Program-made: the position numbers and the translations under genes
The notes under the pieces: model-generated
What the model was told of the DNA's origin: nothing
The model's input: the letters and a program-made list of their open reading frames with translations, nothing else
Database searches by the model: none
Source: Amycolatopsis nalaikhensis
GTDB taxonomy: Bacteria; Actinomycetota; Actinomycetes; Mycobacteriales; Pseudonocardiaceae
Reading direction: 5' to 3'
DNA: 64,000 nt
NCBI RefSeq assembly: GCF_030264295.1
Contig: NZ_CP127173.1
Span: 2,115,501 to 2,179,500 of the forward strand
Shown: one piece after another, positions 8,430-16,308 of the stretch
Layout: every line of letters starts with the position of its first letter
How positions within the stretch are numbered: the first letter of the stretch is position 1

Positions 8430-9107
8430 TTACTTGTCGGCCTTCGGCGCGGCCGGCTTCTTCGCGGCGGCGCTGGTGGTCGTCCGGCGGGCCGGCGCGG
8501 CCGTCTTCGGGGCCGTCTTGTTCGCGACCTTGCGGCTCGCGGAACGGGTCTCGTGGGCGACGTCGTCACCCAGGTCCTCGATGGCGTCGGCGGCGTCGCC
8601 GGCGACCTCGGTCACCTTGCGGGCGGTCTTCTCGCCGACCGAGCGGGTGCGCTTGGTGAAGTTGGCCAGCACGCCGTCGACGCGCTCGCGCACCTCGGTG
8701 GTGACGCCCTCGACCTGGCCCTGCGCGGTGGTCAGGGCCTCCTCGAGCTGCTCGATGGCCTTCTTGACCTGCGGCTGCGCGGCGATCTTGTCCCACGCCT
8801 GCTCGCCCGACTCGGCCAGCTTGTTGTACAGCTTGAGCGCGGCCTCGGTGTACTCGTCGATGACCTTGCGCAGCTCGGCCGGGTCCAGCTTCTCGCGGAG
8901 GCTCTCGACGTCGGTCGGCAGCTCCTGCAGGTTCTTGCGGGCGGTCTCGCTGCCCTTGGTCACGTTCTCCTTGGCCTTCGCCACGGCGTCGCTGACGGCC
9001 TGGCCGGCCAGGTTGCCGGCGCCGAGCGCGGCGAGCAGCGGGGTGCGGACCTGGTCGATGGCGGAGTTGACGGCCTTCTTGACGTCTTCGCTCTTGGGGG
9101 TGGTCAT
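8430..9107 (-). CDS. hbhA: heparin-binding hemagglutinin (HbhA)-like coiled-coil protein
   Basis: A 225-aa protein with no signal peptide. Residues about 1-160 are a charged, helical coiled-coil region similar to mycobacterial HbhA, including KLYNKLAESGEQAWDKI. The C-terminus is Lys/Ala/Pro-rich with repeats such as KTAPKTAAPARR and KKPAAPKADK, which is the heparin- and DNA-binding tail of HbhA. In mycobacteria the protein is surface-associated and linked to adhesion and lipid inclusions. The ATG overlaps the stop of the upstream XRE gene (ATGA), the same gene order as in mycobacteria. Confidence 0.82.
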   Translation of the reverse strand: MTTPKSEDVKKAVNSAIDQVRTPLLAALGAGNLAGQAVSDAVAKAKENVTKGSETARKNLQELPTDVESLREKLDPAELRKVIDEYTEAALKLYNKLAESGEQAWDKIAAQPQVKKAIEQLEEALTTAQGQVEGVTTEVRERVDGVLANFTKRTRSVGEKTARKVTEVAGDAADAIEDLGDDVAHETRSASRKVANKTAPKTAAPARRTTTSAAAKKPAAPKADK

Positions 9108-9571
9108 GCTGACTCCTTGGTGTTCGCGGCTGGAGTGGTCTCTGGGGTGTCTGTGGTGGGAGCGGACTCGGCGGCCGGCCGTGCCGCGGCGTTCTCCCGG
9201 CGGAAGGACTCGTAGACGTCGAGCAGGACCTGCTTCTGCCGTTCGGTCAGCTCGGCGTCGGCGCGAATCGCGTCGCCCACCGGACCACCCGTCGGCAGAT
9301 CGAGGATCCCGGCCTGCACGTACAGCGCTTCGGCTGAAATGCGCAGGCCCTTGGCGATCTGCTGCAGGATCTCCGCGCTGGGTTTGCGGACCCCGCGCTC
9401 GATCTGGCTCAGGTACGGGTTGGACACGCCGGCGAGCTTCGACAGCTGGCGCAACGAGATCTTCGCGGTGTTGCGCTGCTGGCGGATGTACTCGCCGATG
9501 TCGGAAGCGATGTCCGCGACCTTCTCCATGGGACTGCCGGATCCGGGCTGGGTCCCACCGGTTTCTGCCAT
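9104..9571 (-). CDS. XRE-family regulator upstream of hbhA
   Basis: A 155-aa protein from ATG 9571, preceded by GGAGGTGACC as a strong ribosome binding site; an upstream in-frame start at 9592 is less likely. The HTH covers about residues 25-75 with ISLRQLSKLAGVSNPYLSQI and ERGVRKPSAEILQQIAKGLR. A Thr/Pro/Ala-rich tail follows ELTERQKQVLLDVYESFRR. Orthologues precede hbhA in mycobacteria. Translational coupling with hbhA and a perfect palindrome 50 bp upstream (9621-9641) suggest autoregulation of the two-gene operon. Confidence 0.88.
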   Translation of the reverse strand: MAETGGTQPGSGSPMEKVADIASDIGEYIRQQRNTAKISLRQLSKLAGVSNPYLSQIERGVRKPSAEILQQIAKGLRISAEALYVQAGILDLPTGGPVGDAIRADAELTERQKQVLLDVYESFRRENAAARPAAESAPTTDTPETTPAANTKESA

Positions 9572-9620
9572 CCGGTCACCTCCTCGCGACACTTTCGACG
9601 GTACGCGCGAGTGCTAGCAA

Positions 9621-9641
9621 TTGCAAGCACCCTGCTTGCAA
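9621..9641. promoter_or_regulatory. perfect inverted repeat upstream of the XRE-hbhA operon
   Basis: TTGCAAGCA-N3-TGCTTGCAA, a perfect 9-bp inverted repeat with a 3-bp centre. A further short palindrome TGCTAGCA lies next to it at 9612-9619. The site sits 50 bp upstream of the XRE start codon and 39 bp upstream of the divergent methyltransferase start, so a bound dimer could control both directions. The likely binder is the XRE protein itself. Confidence 0.6.
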
Positions 9642-9679
9642 CTATCGGGTGTGGTGGTGCTCACCGCTAACGTGGTCGC

Positions 9680-10828
9680 ATGACGCGCTCGGCCCGGCTC
9701 CGGCGGCGGCTCGTCGAGCAGCTGCTCGACGAGGACGTCCTGCACGCCCCGGAGTGGGTGGCCGCTTTCCGCGCCGTCCCCCGCCACGTCTTCCTGCCGC
9801 GGTTCTTCGCGCCGGCGGGCGGACTGTGGGCGGCCGTCGACCGCGATGACCCGGGCTGGCTGGAGACGGTGTACTCCCGCGACGTCCTGGTGACGCAGCT
9901 GGACGACGACCCGGAGCGTTGGGAGCTCGCCCGGCGCACGGGCCCGGTGGCGGGGACGCCGACGAGCTCGTCGAGCATGCCGTCGATCATGGCGATCATG
10001 CTCGAGGAGCTGCGGGTGCGCGACGGGCAGCGCGTGCTCGAGATCGGCACCGGCACCGGGTACAACGCGGCGCTGCTGAGCCACCGCTGCGGCGCGGGCC
10101 AGGTGTCCACAGTGGACATCGACCCGGTGATCGTCGCGCAGGCGCGCGAACGGCTGGCCGTGGCGGGCTACCGGCCTTCGTGCGCGGTGGGCGACGGCGC
10201 GCTCGGCTTCCCGGCCGGCACGTTGTTCGACCGGGTGCTGTGCACGGCGTCGGTGTCGTCGATCCCGCCGGCCTGGCTGGCGCAGACGAAACCGGGCGGC
10301 CTGATCGTGACGACGTTGAACCGCCCGATCGGCGCGGGCCTGGTCCGGCTCGTCGCGGGCGAGGACGGCACGGGCCGGGGCCGCGTCCTGGCGCGCGACG
10401 GCCGGTTCATGCCGCTGCGCGCGCACCGGCTGCCGGAGACGGGCCCGCTGCCGATGCCGTCGCGCGACGACTGGGAGCAGACGCGGCTGCCGATGTCGAC
10501 GGTCCTGCAGCCGCGCAAGCAGTTCGAGTTCTTCGCGGGGTTGGCGTTGCCGGGCGTCCGCGCGGTCCGCGACGGCGCCGACGACGAAGCGCCGAGCGTC
10601 GCGCTGGTGCACCCGGACGGCTCGTGGGTCCGCCACCGCAAGCGCGGCGGCGCGGACGAGGTCGCCCAGGGCGGCCCGCGCGCGCTGTGGGAGCTCGCCG
10701 AAGCCGCGTACGTCGAGTGGTGCGAGCTGGGCAAGCCGGAGCGCGACCGCTTCGGCGTGACAGTGACCGAGCAGGGTCAGGAGTTCTGGCTCGACGCCCC
10801 CGACGGCCGGACCTGGCCGCTCGCCTAG
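9680..10828 (+). CDS. PCMT-type protein/peptide methyltransferase
   Basis: A 382-aa protein. The N-terminus LRRRLVEQLLDEDVLHAPEW with PRHVFLPRF, the TSSSSMPSIMAIMLEEL segment and motif I VLEIGTGTGYNAALL are the protein-L-isoaspartate O-methyltransferase (PCMT) pattern. About 150 extra C-terminal residues end in FGVTVTEQGQEFWLDAPDG, a layout shared with the methyltransferases found beside ATP-grasp peptide-maturation systems. No ATP-grasp or precursor gene is nearby, so the target may be damaged protein or an unlinked peptide. Divergent from the XRE-hbhA operon. Confidence 0.82.
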   Translation: MTRSARLRRRLVEQLLDEDVLHAPEWVAAFRAVPRHVFLPRFFAPAGGLWAAVDRDDPGWLETVYSRDVLVTQLDDDPERWELARRTGPVAGTPTSSSSMPSIMAIMLEELRVRDGQRVLEIGTGTGYNAALLSHRCGAGQVSTVDIDPVIVAQARERLAVAGYRPSCAVGDGALGFPAGTLFDRVLCTASVSSIPPAWLAQTKPGGLIVTTLNRPIGAGLVRLVAGEDGTGRGRVLARDGRFMPLRAHRLPETGPLPMPSRDDWEQTRLPMSTVLQPRKQFEFFAGLALPGVRAVRDGADDEAPSVALVHPDGSWVRHRKRGGADEVAQGGPRALWELAEAAYVEWCELGKPERDRFGVTVTEQGQEFWLDAPDGRTWPLA

Positions 10829-11436
10829 GGCAACCGGGCCCGGATCCACTTCTCGGCGTGGTCGGCCGCGGTCTCGGCCGAGACGTCCGTCGTGTCGAAG
10901 AGTTCGACGCCCAGCTCGTCCGCCGACTTCCGGAGCCACTCGGTGAACTCGAGCATCTCCTCGATCCGCGCCTCGTCCCACTCGCGCCAGGCGGGGCGGG
11001 CGCGCAGCCGCCGTCGCAGCGACTCGGGCGAGCCGACCAGCGCGAGGTAGTGGATGTCACTGAAGAAGGCGCGTTCGGGCAGCGGTTCGAACTCCGGTGG
11101 GGCGACGGTGCCGCACAGCACGACCGGGCGGCCGTTCTGGTGCAGCATCGCCGCCATCCGGAGCCAGGCGGCCCGGAACGCCGGGACGTCGTCGCGCAGG
11201 GCGCCCGTCCAGAGGACGTCTTGTTCCAGCACGACGACGTCGCCGCCGAACCGGGCCGCGAGCAGCGGCCCGAGCGTCGACTTCCCGGCGCCGCTCGGGC
11301 CGGTCAGCGCGAAGAGCGGCAGTTTCCGGAACGGCCACCGGTGGCCGCACCGCGCGCACTCGAGGGTGCTGCCGTCGACGACCGGGCGGTCGGCCCGGTC
11401 GCCGCACGACGGGCAGATCCGCAGGTCGAGCCCCAC
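10825..11436 (-). CDS. P-loop kinase-like ATPase with N-terminal zinc ribbon
   Basis: A 203-aa protein from GTG 11436. It begins with a zinc ribbon, CPSCGDRADRP...CARCGHRWPF, and then a Walker A motif TGPSGAGKSTLGPLLAAR. VVVLEQDVLW and a basic LRRRLRARPAWREWD segment resemble the lid region of small-molecule or nucleoside kinases. The substrate is unknown. One base separates its start from the stop of the TFIIB-type zinc-ribbon gene upstream, so they are co-transcribed. Its stop overlaps the convergent methyltransferase stop by 4 bp. Confidence 0.75.
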   Translation of the reverse strand: MGLDLRICPSCGDRADRPVVDGSTLECARCGHRWPFRKLPLFALTGPSGAGKSTLGPLLAARFGGDVVVLEQDVLWTGALRDDVPAFRAAWLRMAAMLHQNGRPVVLCGTVAPPEFEPLPERAFFSDIHYLALVGSPESLRRRLRARPAWREWDEARIEEMLEFTEWLRKSADELGVELFDTTDVSAETAADHAEKWIRARLP

Positions 11437-11437
11437 C

Positions 11438-11803
11438 TCAGTCGAAGAGGTTCTCGAGGAAGCTGCGCTTGCGGTGACCGTGGCCGTAGGGCCGCGGCGA
11501 ATCGGAGTAGCCACCGCGGTGCGGCCGCGGCGAGTCCGCGTAACCACCGCGGTACCCCTTCGGCGAGTCCGGGTAGCCACCCCGGTAGGGCCGCGGCGAG
11601 TCGGGACGGCCGTAGTGCGCCGTCGGCGCCGGACCGCCCTGGTAGGGCGGGGGCTGCTGGCCGTAGAAGGAGCTTTCCGCGCCGACGATGGCCTCGAGCT
11701 CACCGCGGTCCAGGAAGATCCCCCGGCAGCCGTCGCACTGGTCGATGTGGACGCCGTTCTTGTCCACAGTCCGCATCTGGTTCTGACACTTCGGACAAAT
11801 CAC
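11438..11803 (-). CDS. zf-TFIIB-type zinc-ribbon protein with Tyr/Gly/Pro repeats
   Basis: A 121-aa protein. Residues 1-42 form the zf-TFIIB domain: CPKCQNQM, then CDGCRGIFLDRGELE. The C-terminal half is low complexity with four imperfect 11-residue repeats of the form DSPRPYRGGYP (DSPRPYRGGYP, DSPKGYRGGYA, DSPRPHRGGYS, DSPRPYGHGH), ending in a basic RKRSFLENLFD. Tails of this type favour weak multivalent or RNA interactions. Function unknown; the tail composition is unusual next to the conserved zinc ribbon. Confidence 0.82.
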   Translation of the reverse strand: MICPKCQNQMRTVDKNGVHIDQCDGCRGIFLDRGELEAIVGAESSFYGQQPPPYQGGPAPTAHYGRPDSPRPYRGGYPDSPKGYRGGYADSPRPHRGGYSDSPRPYGHGHRKRSFLENLFD

Positions 11804-11828
11804 ACATCAGAGCCTACGCATAAACGCG

Positions 11829-12197
11829 TCAGGAGGCGCAGAGGCAGAACGGGTGGCCGACGGGATCGGCGTAGACGCGGAAGCCCTTCGGCGCGTCGTC
11901 CAGCAGTTTGGCGCCGATGCCGAGCACGCGCTCGTGCGCGGCTTCCATGTCGGTGACGTTGAGGTCGAGGTGCATCTGCTGCGGGTTTTCCGCCGACGGC
12001 CAAGCGGGGGGCCGGTAGTCGGGTACCCGCTGGAAGGCGATCCCGGCGCCACCGCGCGGGTCGCGCAGGGTGACCCAGTGGCCGTCCTCGGCGACTTCGG
12101 GCGCGTCCCAGTCGAGCACCGCCCGGTAGAACTCGGCTAGCGCCACCGGGTCGGGGCAGTCGAGGGCCACCACACCCAGCGTCGGTACCGCACTCAT
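11829..12197 (-). CDS. glyoxalase/bleomycin-resistance (VOC) superfamily protein
   Basis: A 122-aa single-domain VOC protein from ATG 12197, preceded by GGGAGC. It reads TLGVVALDCPDPVALAEFYR at the start, IAFQRVPDYRPPAWPS in the middle, and QMHLDLNVTDMEAA with the metal-site His, ending VYADPVGHPFCLC. The set matches the glyoxalase_6 subgroup common in actinobacteria. Substrate unknown. The upstream intergenic region (12198-12287) is shared with the divergent CGNR gene. Confidence 0.85.
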   Translation of the reverse strand: MSAVPTLGVVALDCPDPVALAEFYRAVLDWDAPEVAEDGHWVTLRDPRGGAGIAFQRVPDYRPPAWPSAENPQQMHLDLNVTDMEAAHERVLGIGAKLLDDAPKGFRVYADPVGHPFCLCAS

Positions 12198-12287
12198 CGT
12201 CGCTCCCTTCGATCGTGAGTAACCAGTGAAGGCATTATGTGGGTTAGCGCACGAGGGGGCAACCACCGGCCGCCGTACACTGGTTCG

Positions 12288-12749
12288 GTGCACACCGACG
12301 CGTCCCTCGTCGTGGAGTTCCTCAACACGGTCAACGTCGAAGAGGGCACTGACCTGCTCGAAGATCCCGGGCGCTGGCGAGAGTGGGCGGCAAGGCACGA
12401 GCTGAACCCAAACCCGGCCTCGGAGGCCCGAGCGGCCCGCGACGCACTGCGGGCGGCAATAGGTGACCCGAGACTGCCGGGAGGAAGCCTCGACGTGGGC
12501 ACCCGGATTTCGCTGACATCGGAGGGCCCGGCCCTGGTGGCGGACGACGTGGTGGGAGCGGTGTTCGCGGCGTGCGCGAGGCTGGTGGTCCGAGGGGATT
12601 GGATCAGGTTGAAGATCTGCCCGGCGGACACGTGCTTGTGGGCGTTCTACGACGAGTCCCGCAACAGATCGCGAACGTGGTGCTCAATGAGGGTGTGCGG
12701 CAACCGCGAAAAGGCAAGGGGCTGGCGAGCCCGCGCGGCGGCGGGCTGA
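12288..12749 (+). CDS. CGNR zinc-finger/ABATE-domain protein
   Basis: A 153-aa protein from GTG 12288 (VHTDASLVVEFLNTVN). The N-terminal stress-induced ABATE region is followed by the zinc-binding C-terminus LKICPADTCLWAFYDESRN with RTWCSMRVCGNREKA, where CGNR names the family. These proteins are thought to be DNA-binding regulators. An upstream in-frame ATG at 12237 would add residues that do not look like the family start. It is the first of two CGNR proteins in the window. Confidence 0.85.
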   Translation: MHTDASLVVEFLNTVNVEEGTDLLEDPGRWREWAARHELNPNPASEARAARDALRAAIGDPRLPGGSLDVGTRISLTSEGPALVADDVVGAVFAACARLVVRGDWIRLKICPADTCLWAFYDESRNRSRTWCSMRVCGNREKARGWRARAAAG

Positions 12750-12791
12750 CCCAGCCTCACCCCACCCACACTGACCCCGCGCCGCCCCAGC

Positions 12792-12844
12792 GTCTTGAAT
12801 GAGTCATTCAGGACCTCCCACGCCCTGAATGACTCATTCAAGAC
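12792..12844. repeat. long inverted repeat built on TGAATGAGTCATTCA
   Basis: Two perfect 21-bp arms (12792-12812 and 12824-12844) flank an 11-bp loop. Each arm itself contains TGAATGA-G/C-TCATTCA, a 15-bp near-palindrome, so the element can fold in two ways. It follows the CGNR stop by 40 bp and would act as a bidirectional terminator. Confidence 0.75.
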
Positions 12845-12924
12845 ACCGGTAGCCGCGCCCACGCACCCCGCCGCCTCACCGGCCCCGCCGCACCGCGCCC
12901 GCCGTGCCCTACCGCCCGGCCGCT

Positions 12925-12972
12925 CTGCCGCCCTGCCGCCCTGCCGCCCTGCCGCCCTGCCGCCCTGCCGCC
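12925..12972 (+). repeat. 8-bp tandem repeat, six copies of CTGCCGCC
   Basis: Six uninterrupted copies of CTGCCGCC. Unit length not divisible by three and perfect identity between copies suggest recent slippage. No gene spans it. Confidence 0.8.
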
Positions 12973-12979
12973 CGAGGGA

Positions 12980-13006
12980 GGGTCGCGAATGACTCATTCG
13001 CGACCC
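12980..13006. repeat. 27-bp palindrome GGGTCGCGAATGA-C-TCATTCGCGACCC
   Basis: Perfect 13-bp arms around a single central C (12993). It shares the AATGACTCATT core with the hairpin at 12792 but has different flanks (TCGCG in place of CTTG). A partial copy with CCATTCGCGACA follows at about 13017-13034. Confidence 0.75.
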
Positions 13007-13086
13007 CCAACGCCCCCAATGACCCATTCGCGACACCCAAGCCCACCCGCCGCACCCCTCATCCGAGCGGCACACCCGCGAAAGCC

Positions 13087-13223
13087 TGTGGACAACCAAC
13101 CCCCAACCCCCCACATATCCACACCCGACCCGCCCTCACCCCCACACGTTGTGGACATCCATTAGGCCATCACCGTGAAAACCTGTGGATAACCCGGGGG
13201 ATAACTCAGCTTCCTGTGGACAA
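13087..13223. other. cluster of DnaA-box-like 9-mers
   Basis: TGTGGACAA at 13087 and 13215 (complement of the actinomycete DnaA box TTGTCCACA), TGTGGATAA at 13184 (complement of the E. coli box TTATCCACA), TGTGGACAT at 13150 and ATATCCACA at 13115, the last two with one mismatch. Four of the five share orientation. The region is intergenic, downstream of DUF445, and not flanked by dnaA or dnaN. Confidence 0.5.
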
Positions 13224-13264
13224 CTGGTTTGAGACTCCCCCAGGTGTGGTATAGGCCAAAGCCC

Positions 13265-14563
13265 TCAGAACAACAGCTCCGCGACGGCATAGATGACCAA
13301 CCCGGCCAAGGCACCCACGACCGTGCCGTTGATCCGGATGAACTGCAGGTCCCGCCCCACCTGAAGCTCGATCTTCCGCGAAGTCTCCTCGGCATCCCAC
13401 CGCTCGACCGTGTCGGTGATGATCGTCGTGATCTCGCGCGAGTAGTTCTTCACCAGGTAAGCCGCCGCGCCCTCGACCCATCCGTCGGCCTTCGCGCGCA
13501 GCTGGTCGTCGGAAACCAAGCGCGTTCCCAGCGACACCAGACCCAGCCGCACGCGGCGGCGCAGCTCGCTCGACGGGTCCTCGGCCGCGTTGAGCAGCAT
13601 CTCCTTCGCCGTGCTCCACGCCGAGCCGATCAGGCGCTGGACCTCCTCGTGGTGCACGATCTGGCCCTTCACCTGCTCGGCGCGGGCCATCACGTCCGGG
13701 TCGGTCTGCAGGTCCTGGGCGAACTCGCCGAGGAACTTGTCCAGCGCGAGCCGCATCGGGTGGTTGACGTCCGTCTTCACCGCCCACGCGAACGACAGCA
13801 CCTCGCCGTACACCTTGTCCGCGAGCATCTCGTCGACGAACTTCGGCGACCAGCTCGGCGCCCGGTCCGACACCACGCGCAGCATCGTCGTGTGGTTGTC
13901 GCGGACCCATTCGTACGCGCGGTCGCACATCAGGTCCACCAGCTTGTGGTGCGCGCCGTCGGCGAAGACGCCCTGGAGGATCTTGCCCAGCGGCGGCCCC
14001 CACGGCTTGTCGATGATCCGCCGCGCGACCGCCTGCTCCATGATCGCCTGGATGTCCTCGTCGCGAAGAACGCGAACCGCGGCGCGGACCATCGTCGCCA
14101 GCTCAGACGTCACGCGCTCGGCGTTTTCCGGCTCCGCCAGCCAGCCACCCAGCCGGCGGGCGAGCTCGACGCGCTTGAGCTTGTCGCGCACGACCTCCTC
14201 GGACAGGAAGTTCGACCCGACGAAGTCGCCGAGGCTGTTGCCCAGCGCGTCCTTCTTGTTCGGGATGATCGCCGTGTGCGGGATCTTCAGCCCGAGCGGG
14301 TGGCGGAACAGGGCCGTGACGGCGAACCAGTCGGCCAGCGCGCCGACCATGCCCGCTTCGGCCGCGGCGCGGACGTAGCCCACCCAGCCCGGCCAGCCGG
14401 CCGACTGCGCCCAGCTCGTCAGCAGGAACACGATCGTGGCGCCGAGCAGGAACGACAGCGCGACGAGCTTCATCTTCCGCAGCGCGCGCCGCTTTTCCTC
14501 TTCACCGGCGGGGCCGCCCGGCGGGTCGGCGGGCGTCACCTTGGCGGGGGTCAGTTGCTCCAC
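13265..14563 (-). CDS. DUF445 family membrane-anchored protein
   Basis: A 432-aa protein from GTG 14563. A basic segment precedes a membrane helix (KLVALSFLLGATIVFLLTSW), then a conserved GYVRAAAEAGMVGALADWFAVTALFR motif, a long helical extracytoplasmic or cytoplasmic region, and a C-terminal membrane segment (VVGALAGLVIYAVAELLF). This is the DUF445 layout (YheB/YtfF-like). Role unknown. The 3' end borders the DnaA-box-like cluster. Divergent from the aminotransferase with only 29 bp between starts. Confidence 0.85.
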   Translation of the reverse strand: MEQLTPAKVTPADPPGGPAGEEEKRRALRKMKLVALSFLLGATIVFLLTSWAQSAGWPGWVGYVRAAAEAGMVGALADWFAVTALFRHPLGLKIPHTAIIPNKKDALGNSLGDFVGSNFLSEEVVRDKLKRVELARRLGGWLAEPENAERVTSELATMVRAAVRVLRDEDIQAIMEQAVARRIIDKPWGPPLGKILQGVFADGAHHKLVDLMCDRAYEWVRDNHTTMLRVVSDRAPSWSPKFVDEMLADKVYGEVLSFAWAVKTDVNHPMRLALDKFLGEFAQDLQTDPDVMARAEQVKGQIVHHEEVQRLIGSAWSTAKEMLLNAAEDPSSELRRRVRLGLVSLGTRLVSDDQLRAKADGWVEGAAAYLVKNYSREITTIITDTVERWDAEETSRKIELQVGRDLQFIRINGTVVGALAGLVIYAVAELLF

Positions 14564-14592
14564 ATCGCCATTGTCCGTGAGGATGGCTGATC

Positions 14593-15759
14593 GTGCGCGA
14601 ACCTGCTCTCGTCCCCCGCCTCCGCCCGTTTACCTCGACCATCTTCGCCGAGATGACGGCGCTCGCGGTCCAGCACGACGCCGTCAACCTCGGCCAGGGC
14701 TTCCCGGACACCGACGGCCCGGCCGGCATGCTCGACGCCGCGAAGAACGCGCTGTTCGGCGGCGCCAACCAGTACCCGCCGGGGCCGGGCAGGCCCGAGC
14801 TGCGGGCGGCGATCGCGCGGCACCGGCTGCGCTACGGCACCGAGTACGACCCGGACACGGAGATCCTCGTCACCGCGGGCGCGACGGAGGCCATCACGGC
14901 GACGCTCATCGCGCTGACCGAGGCGGGCGACGAGGTGATCGTCATCGAGCCGTACTACGACTCGTACGCGGCGGCGGTCGCGATGGCGGGCGCCGAGCGC
15001 CGGGTGGTCGGGCTCGTCGAAGGCCCGGACGGCCGGTTCGGCCTCGACGTCGACGGCCTGCGCGCCGCGGTCACCCCGCGGACCAGGGCGATCCTGGTCA
15101 ATTCGCCGCACAACCCGACCGGCACGGTGTTCACCCGCGCCGAGCTGGAGGCGCTCGCGGCGCTGTGCGTCGAGCACGACCTGATCGCGATCTGCGACGA
15201 GGTCTACGAACACCTGGTGTTCGACGACGCGGAACACATCCCGCTGGTGACGCTGCCCGGCATGCGGCCGCGGACGGTGAGCATTTCGAGCGCGGGCAAG
15301 TCGTTCAACTGCACGGGCTGGAAGATCGGCTGGGTCTGTTCGACACCGGAGCTGGTCGCGGCGGTGAAGGCGGCGAAGCAGTTCATCACGTTCGTGTCGG
15401 GCGGGCCGCTGCAGCCGGCGGTGGCGCACGCGCTCGACCACGAGCTGCCCTGGGTCGACGGCCTGCGCGACTCGCTGCGGGAGAAGCGCGACCGGCTGTC
15501 GGCGGGTCTCGCGGAGGCCGGGTTCGCGGTCCGCCGGACGGCGGGCACGTACTTCGTCTGCGTCGACGTCCGGCCGCTGGGGTTCACGGACGCCGCCGAC
15601 CTGGCGTGGGAGCTGCCCGCACGCGTCGGGGTCGCGGCGGTGCCCGTGAAGGTGTTCACCGATCACCCGGACGAGTGGAAACACCTGCTGCGTTTCGCGT
15701 TCTGCAAACGCAACGAGGTCATCGACGAGGGCATCACCCGTTTGCGCAAACTGGTCTGA
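14593..15759 (+). CDS. class I/II PLP-dependent aminotransferase (DapC/methionine aminotransferase type)
   Basis: A 388-aa protein from GTG 14593. Fold type I features: NLGQGFPDTDGP near the N-terminus, the ITPGATEA-like VTAGATEAITATL, NSPHNPTGTVF, ICDEVYEHLVF, and the Schiff-base lysine in SISSAGKSFNCTGWKIGW. It ends with VPVKVFTDH and LLRFAFCKRNEVIDEGI. The subgroup includes N-succinyldiaminopimelate aminotransferase and kynurenine/methionine aminotransferases; the mycobacterial homologue is annotated DapC. Which keto acid is used cannot be read from the sequence. Confidence 0.88.
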   Translation: MREPALVPRLRPFTSTIFAEMTALAVQHDAVNLGQGFPDTDGPAGMLDAAKNALFGGANQYPPGPGRPELRAAIARHRLRYGTEYDPDTEILVTAGATEAITATLIALTEAGDEVIVIEPYYDSYAAAVAMAGAERRVVGLVEGPDGRFGLDVDGLRAAVTPRTRAILVNSPHNPTGTVFTRAELEALAALCVEHDLIAICDEVYEHLVFDDAEHIPLVTLPGMRPRTVSISSAGKSFNCTGWKIGWVCSTPELVAAVKAAKQFITFVSGGPLQPAVAHALDHELPWVDGLRDSLREKRDRLSAGLAEAGFAVRRTAGTYFVCVDVRPLGFTDAADLAWELPARVGVAAVPVKVFTDHPDEWKHLLRFAFCKRNEVIDEGITRLRKLV

Positions 15760-16308
15760 CGACCTGGTTCCGTCCCCGACGGCCCGCGCCTGCGGCAGTC
15801 AGCCTCCCTGGAGTAACCCACGTGCTCCACGAGGGGGTCACGCTCCGCGACCACTTCGGCATCCCCGGCGACGGGGTCCACGGGGAATTGATCACGCACC
15901 GCAGCCGTTTCGGGGCGGTCATGGGCGTGGTCGTCCCACCTGCCGGGCGCGGTCCCGGTCGACCGGCAGAAATGTGGCGACGAGCACCCACCGCCACCGA
16001 TTCGACACTCAACGCCACGCGGATCCGGGAAACATCAGGTCAGCGGCGAAACGTGCAAATTGCAGCACTCGTCCGAATGGTCGCAGGCAACCACCCGAAC
16101 GGCACTGAGAGTGATCAACTCGTCGGCCGCAGATACCTTGTGCGGTAGGGCCGTTCCGCCTTACGGGCTGGATCGAACGCGGGAGAGATGAAAGACTCCC
16201 GAGCGGTGCTAGAAAGAGTGCAGCCCCGGGGGAACTGCGACCTGGCCGGAGAAAGACCCCAGCAAGAACAGACTCGAGCGTGCATCGCGAGAGCCTCAGG
16301 CGCGGACG
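15760..16308. other. 549-bp region without a recognised gene
   Basis: Reading frames on both strands are open but have no family resemblance, no good ribosome binding site and mixed codon usage. A GGGAG/CTCCC hairpin lies near 16180-16200 upstream of the Thr-rich gene. I compared the leader with ydaO (c-di-AMP), cobalamin and glycine riboswitch landmarks from memory and found no match. Possibly a long 5' leader. Confidence 0.4.

Larger units (their letters stand above)
12750..13264. other. 515-bp repeat-rich intergenic region
   Basis: No convincing gene on either strand. It holds, in order, a long hairpin (12792-12844), an 8-bp tandem repeat (12925-12972), a 27-bp palindrome (12980-13006) with a degenerate copy at about 13017-13034, and a cluster of DnaA-box-like 9-mers (13087-13223). 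Open frames here are low-complexity Pro/Ala/Arg shadows of the repeats. Confidence 0.7.

Noticed and set aside
12921..12980. Pro/Ala-rich proteins encoded across the 8-bp repeat
   Set aside because: All frames through it are repeat translations without ribosome sites or family resemblance.
13087..13223. Chromosomal origin oriC
   Set aside because: No dnaA, dnaN, gyrB or rpmH nearby and too few boxes for an actinomycete oriC.
16140..16308. Riboswitch upstream of the Thr-rich secreted protein
   Set aside because: No match to the landmarks of ydaO, cobalamin or glycine riboswitches that I could check by eye; only an ordinary GGGAG/CTCCC hairpin.
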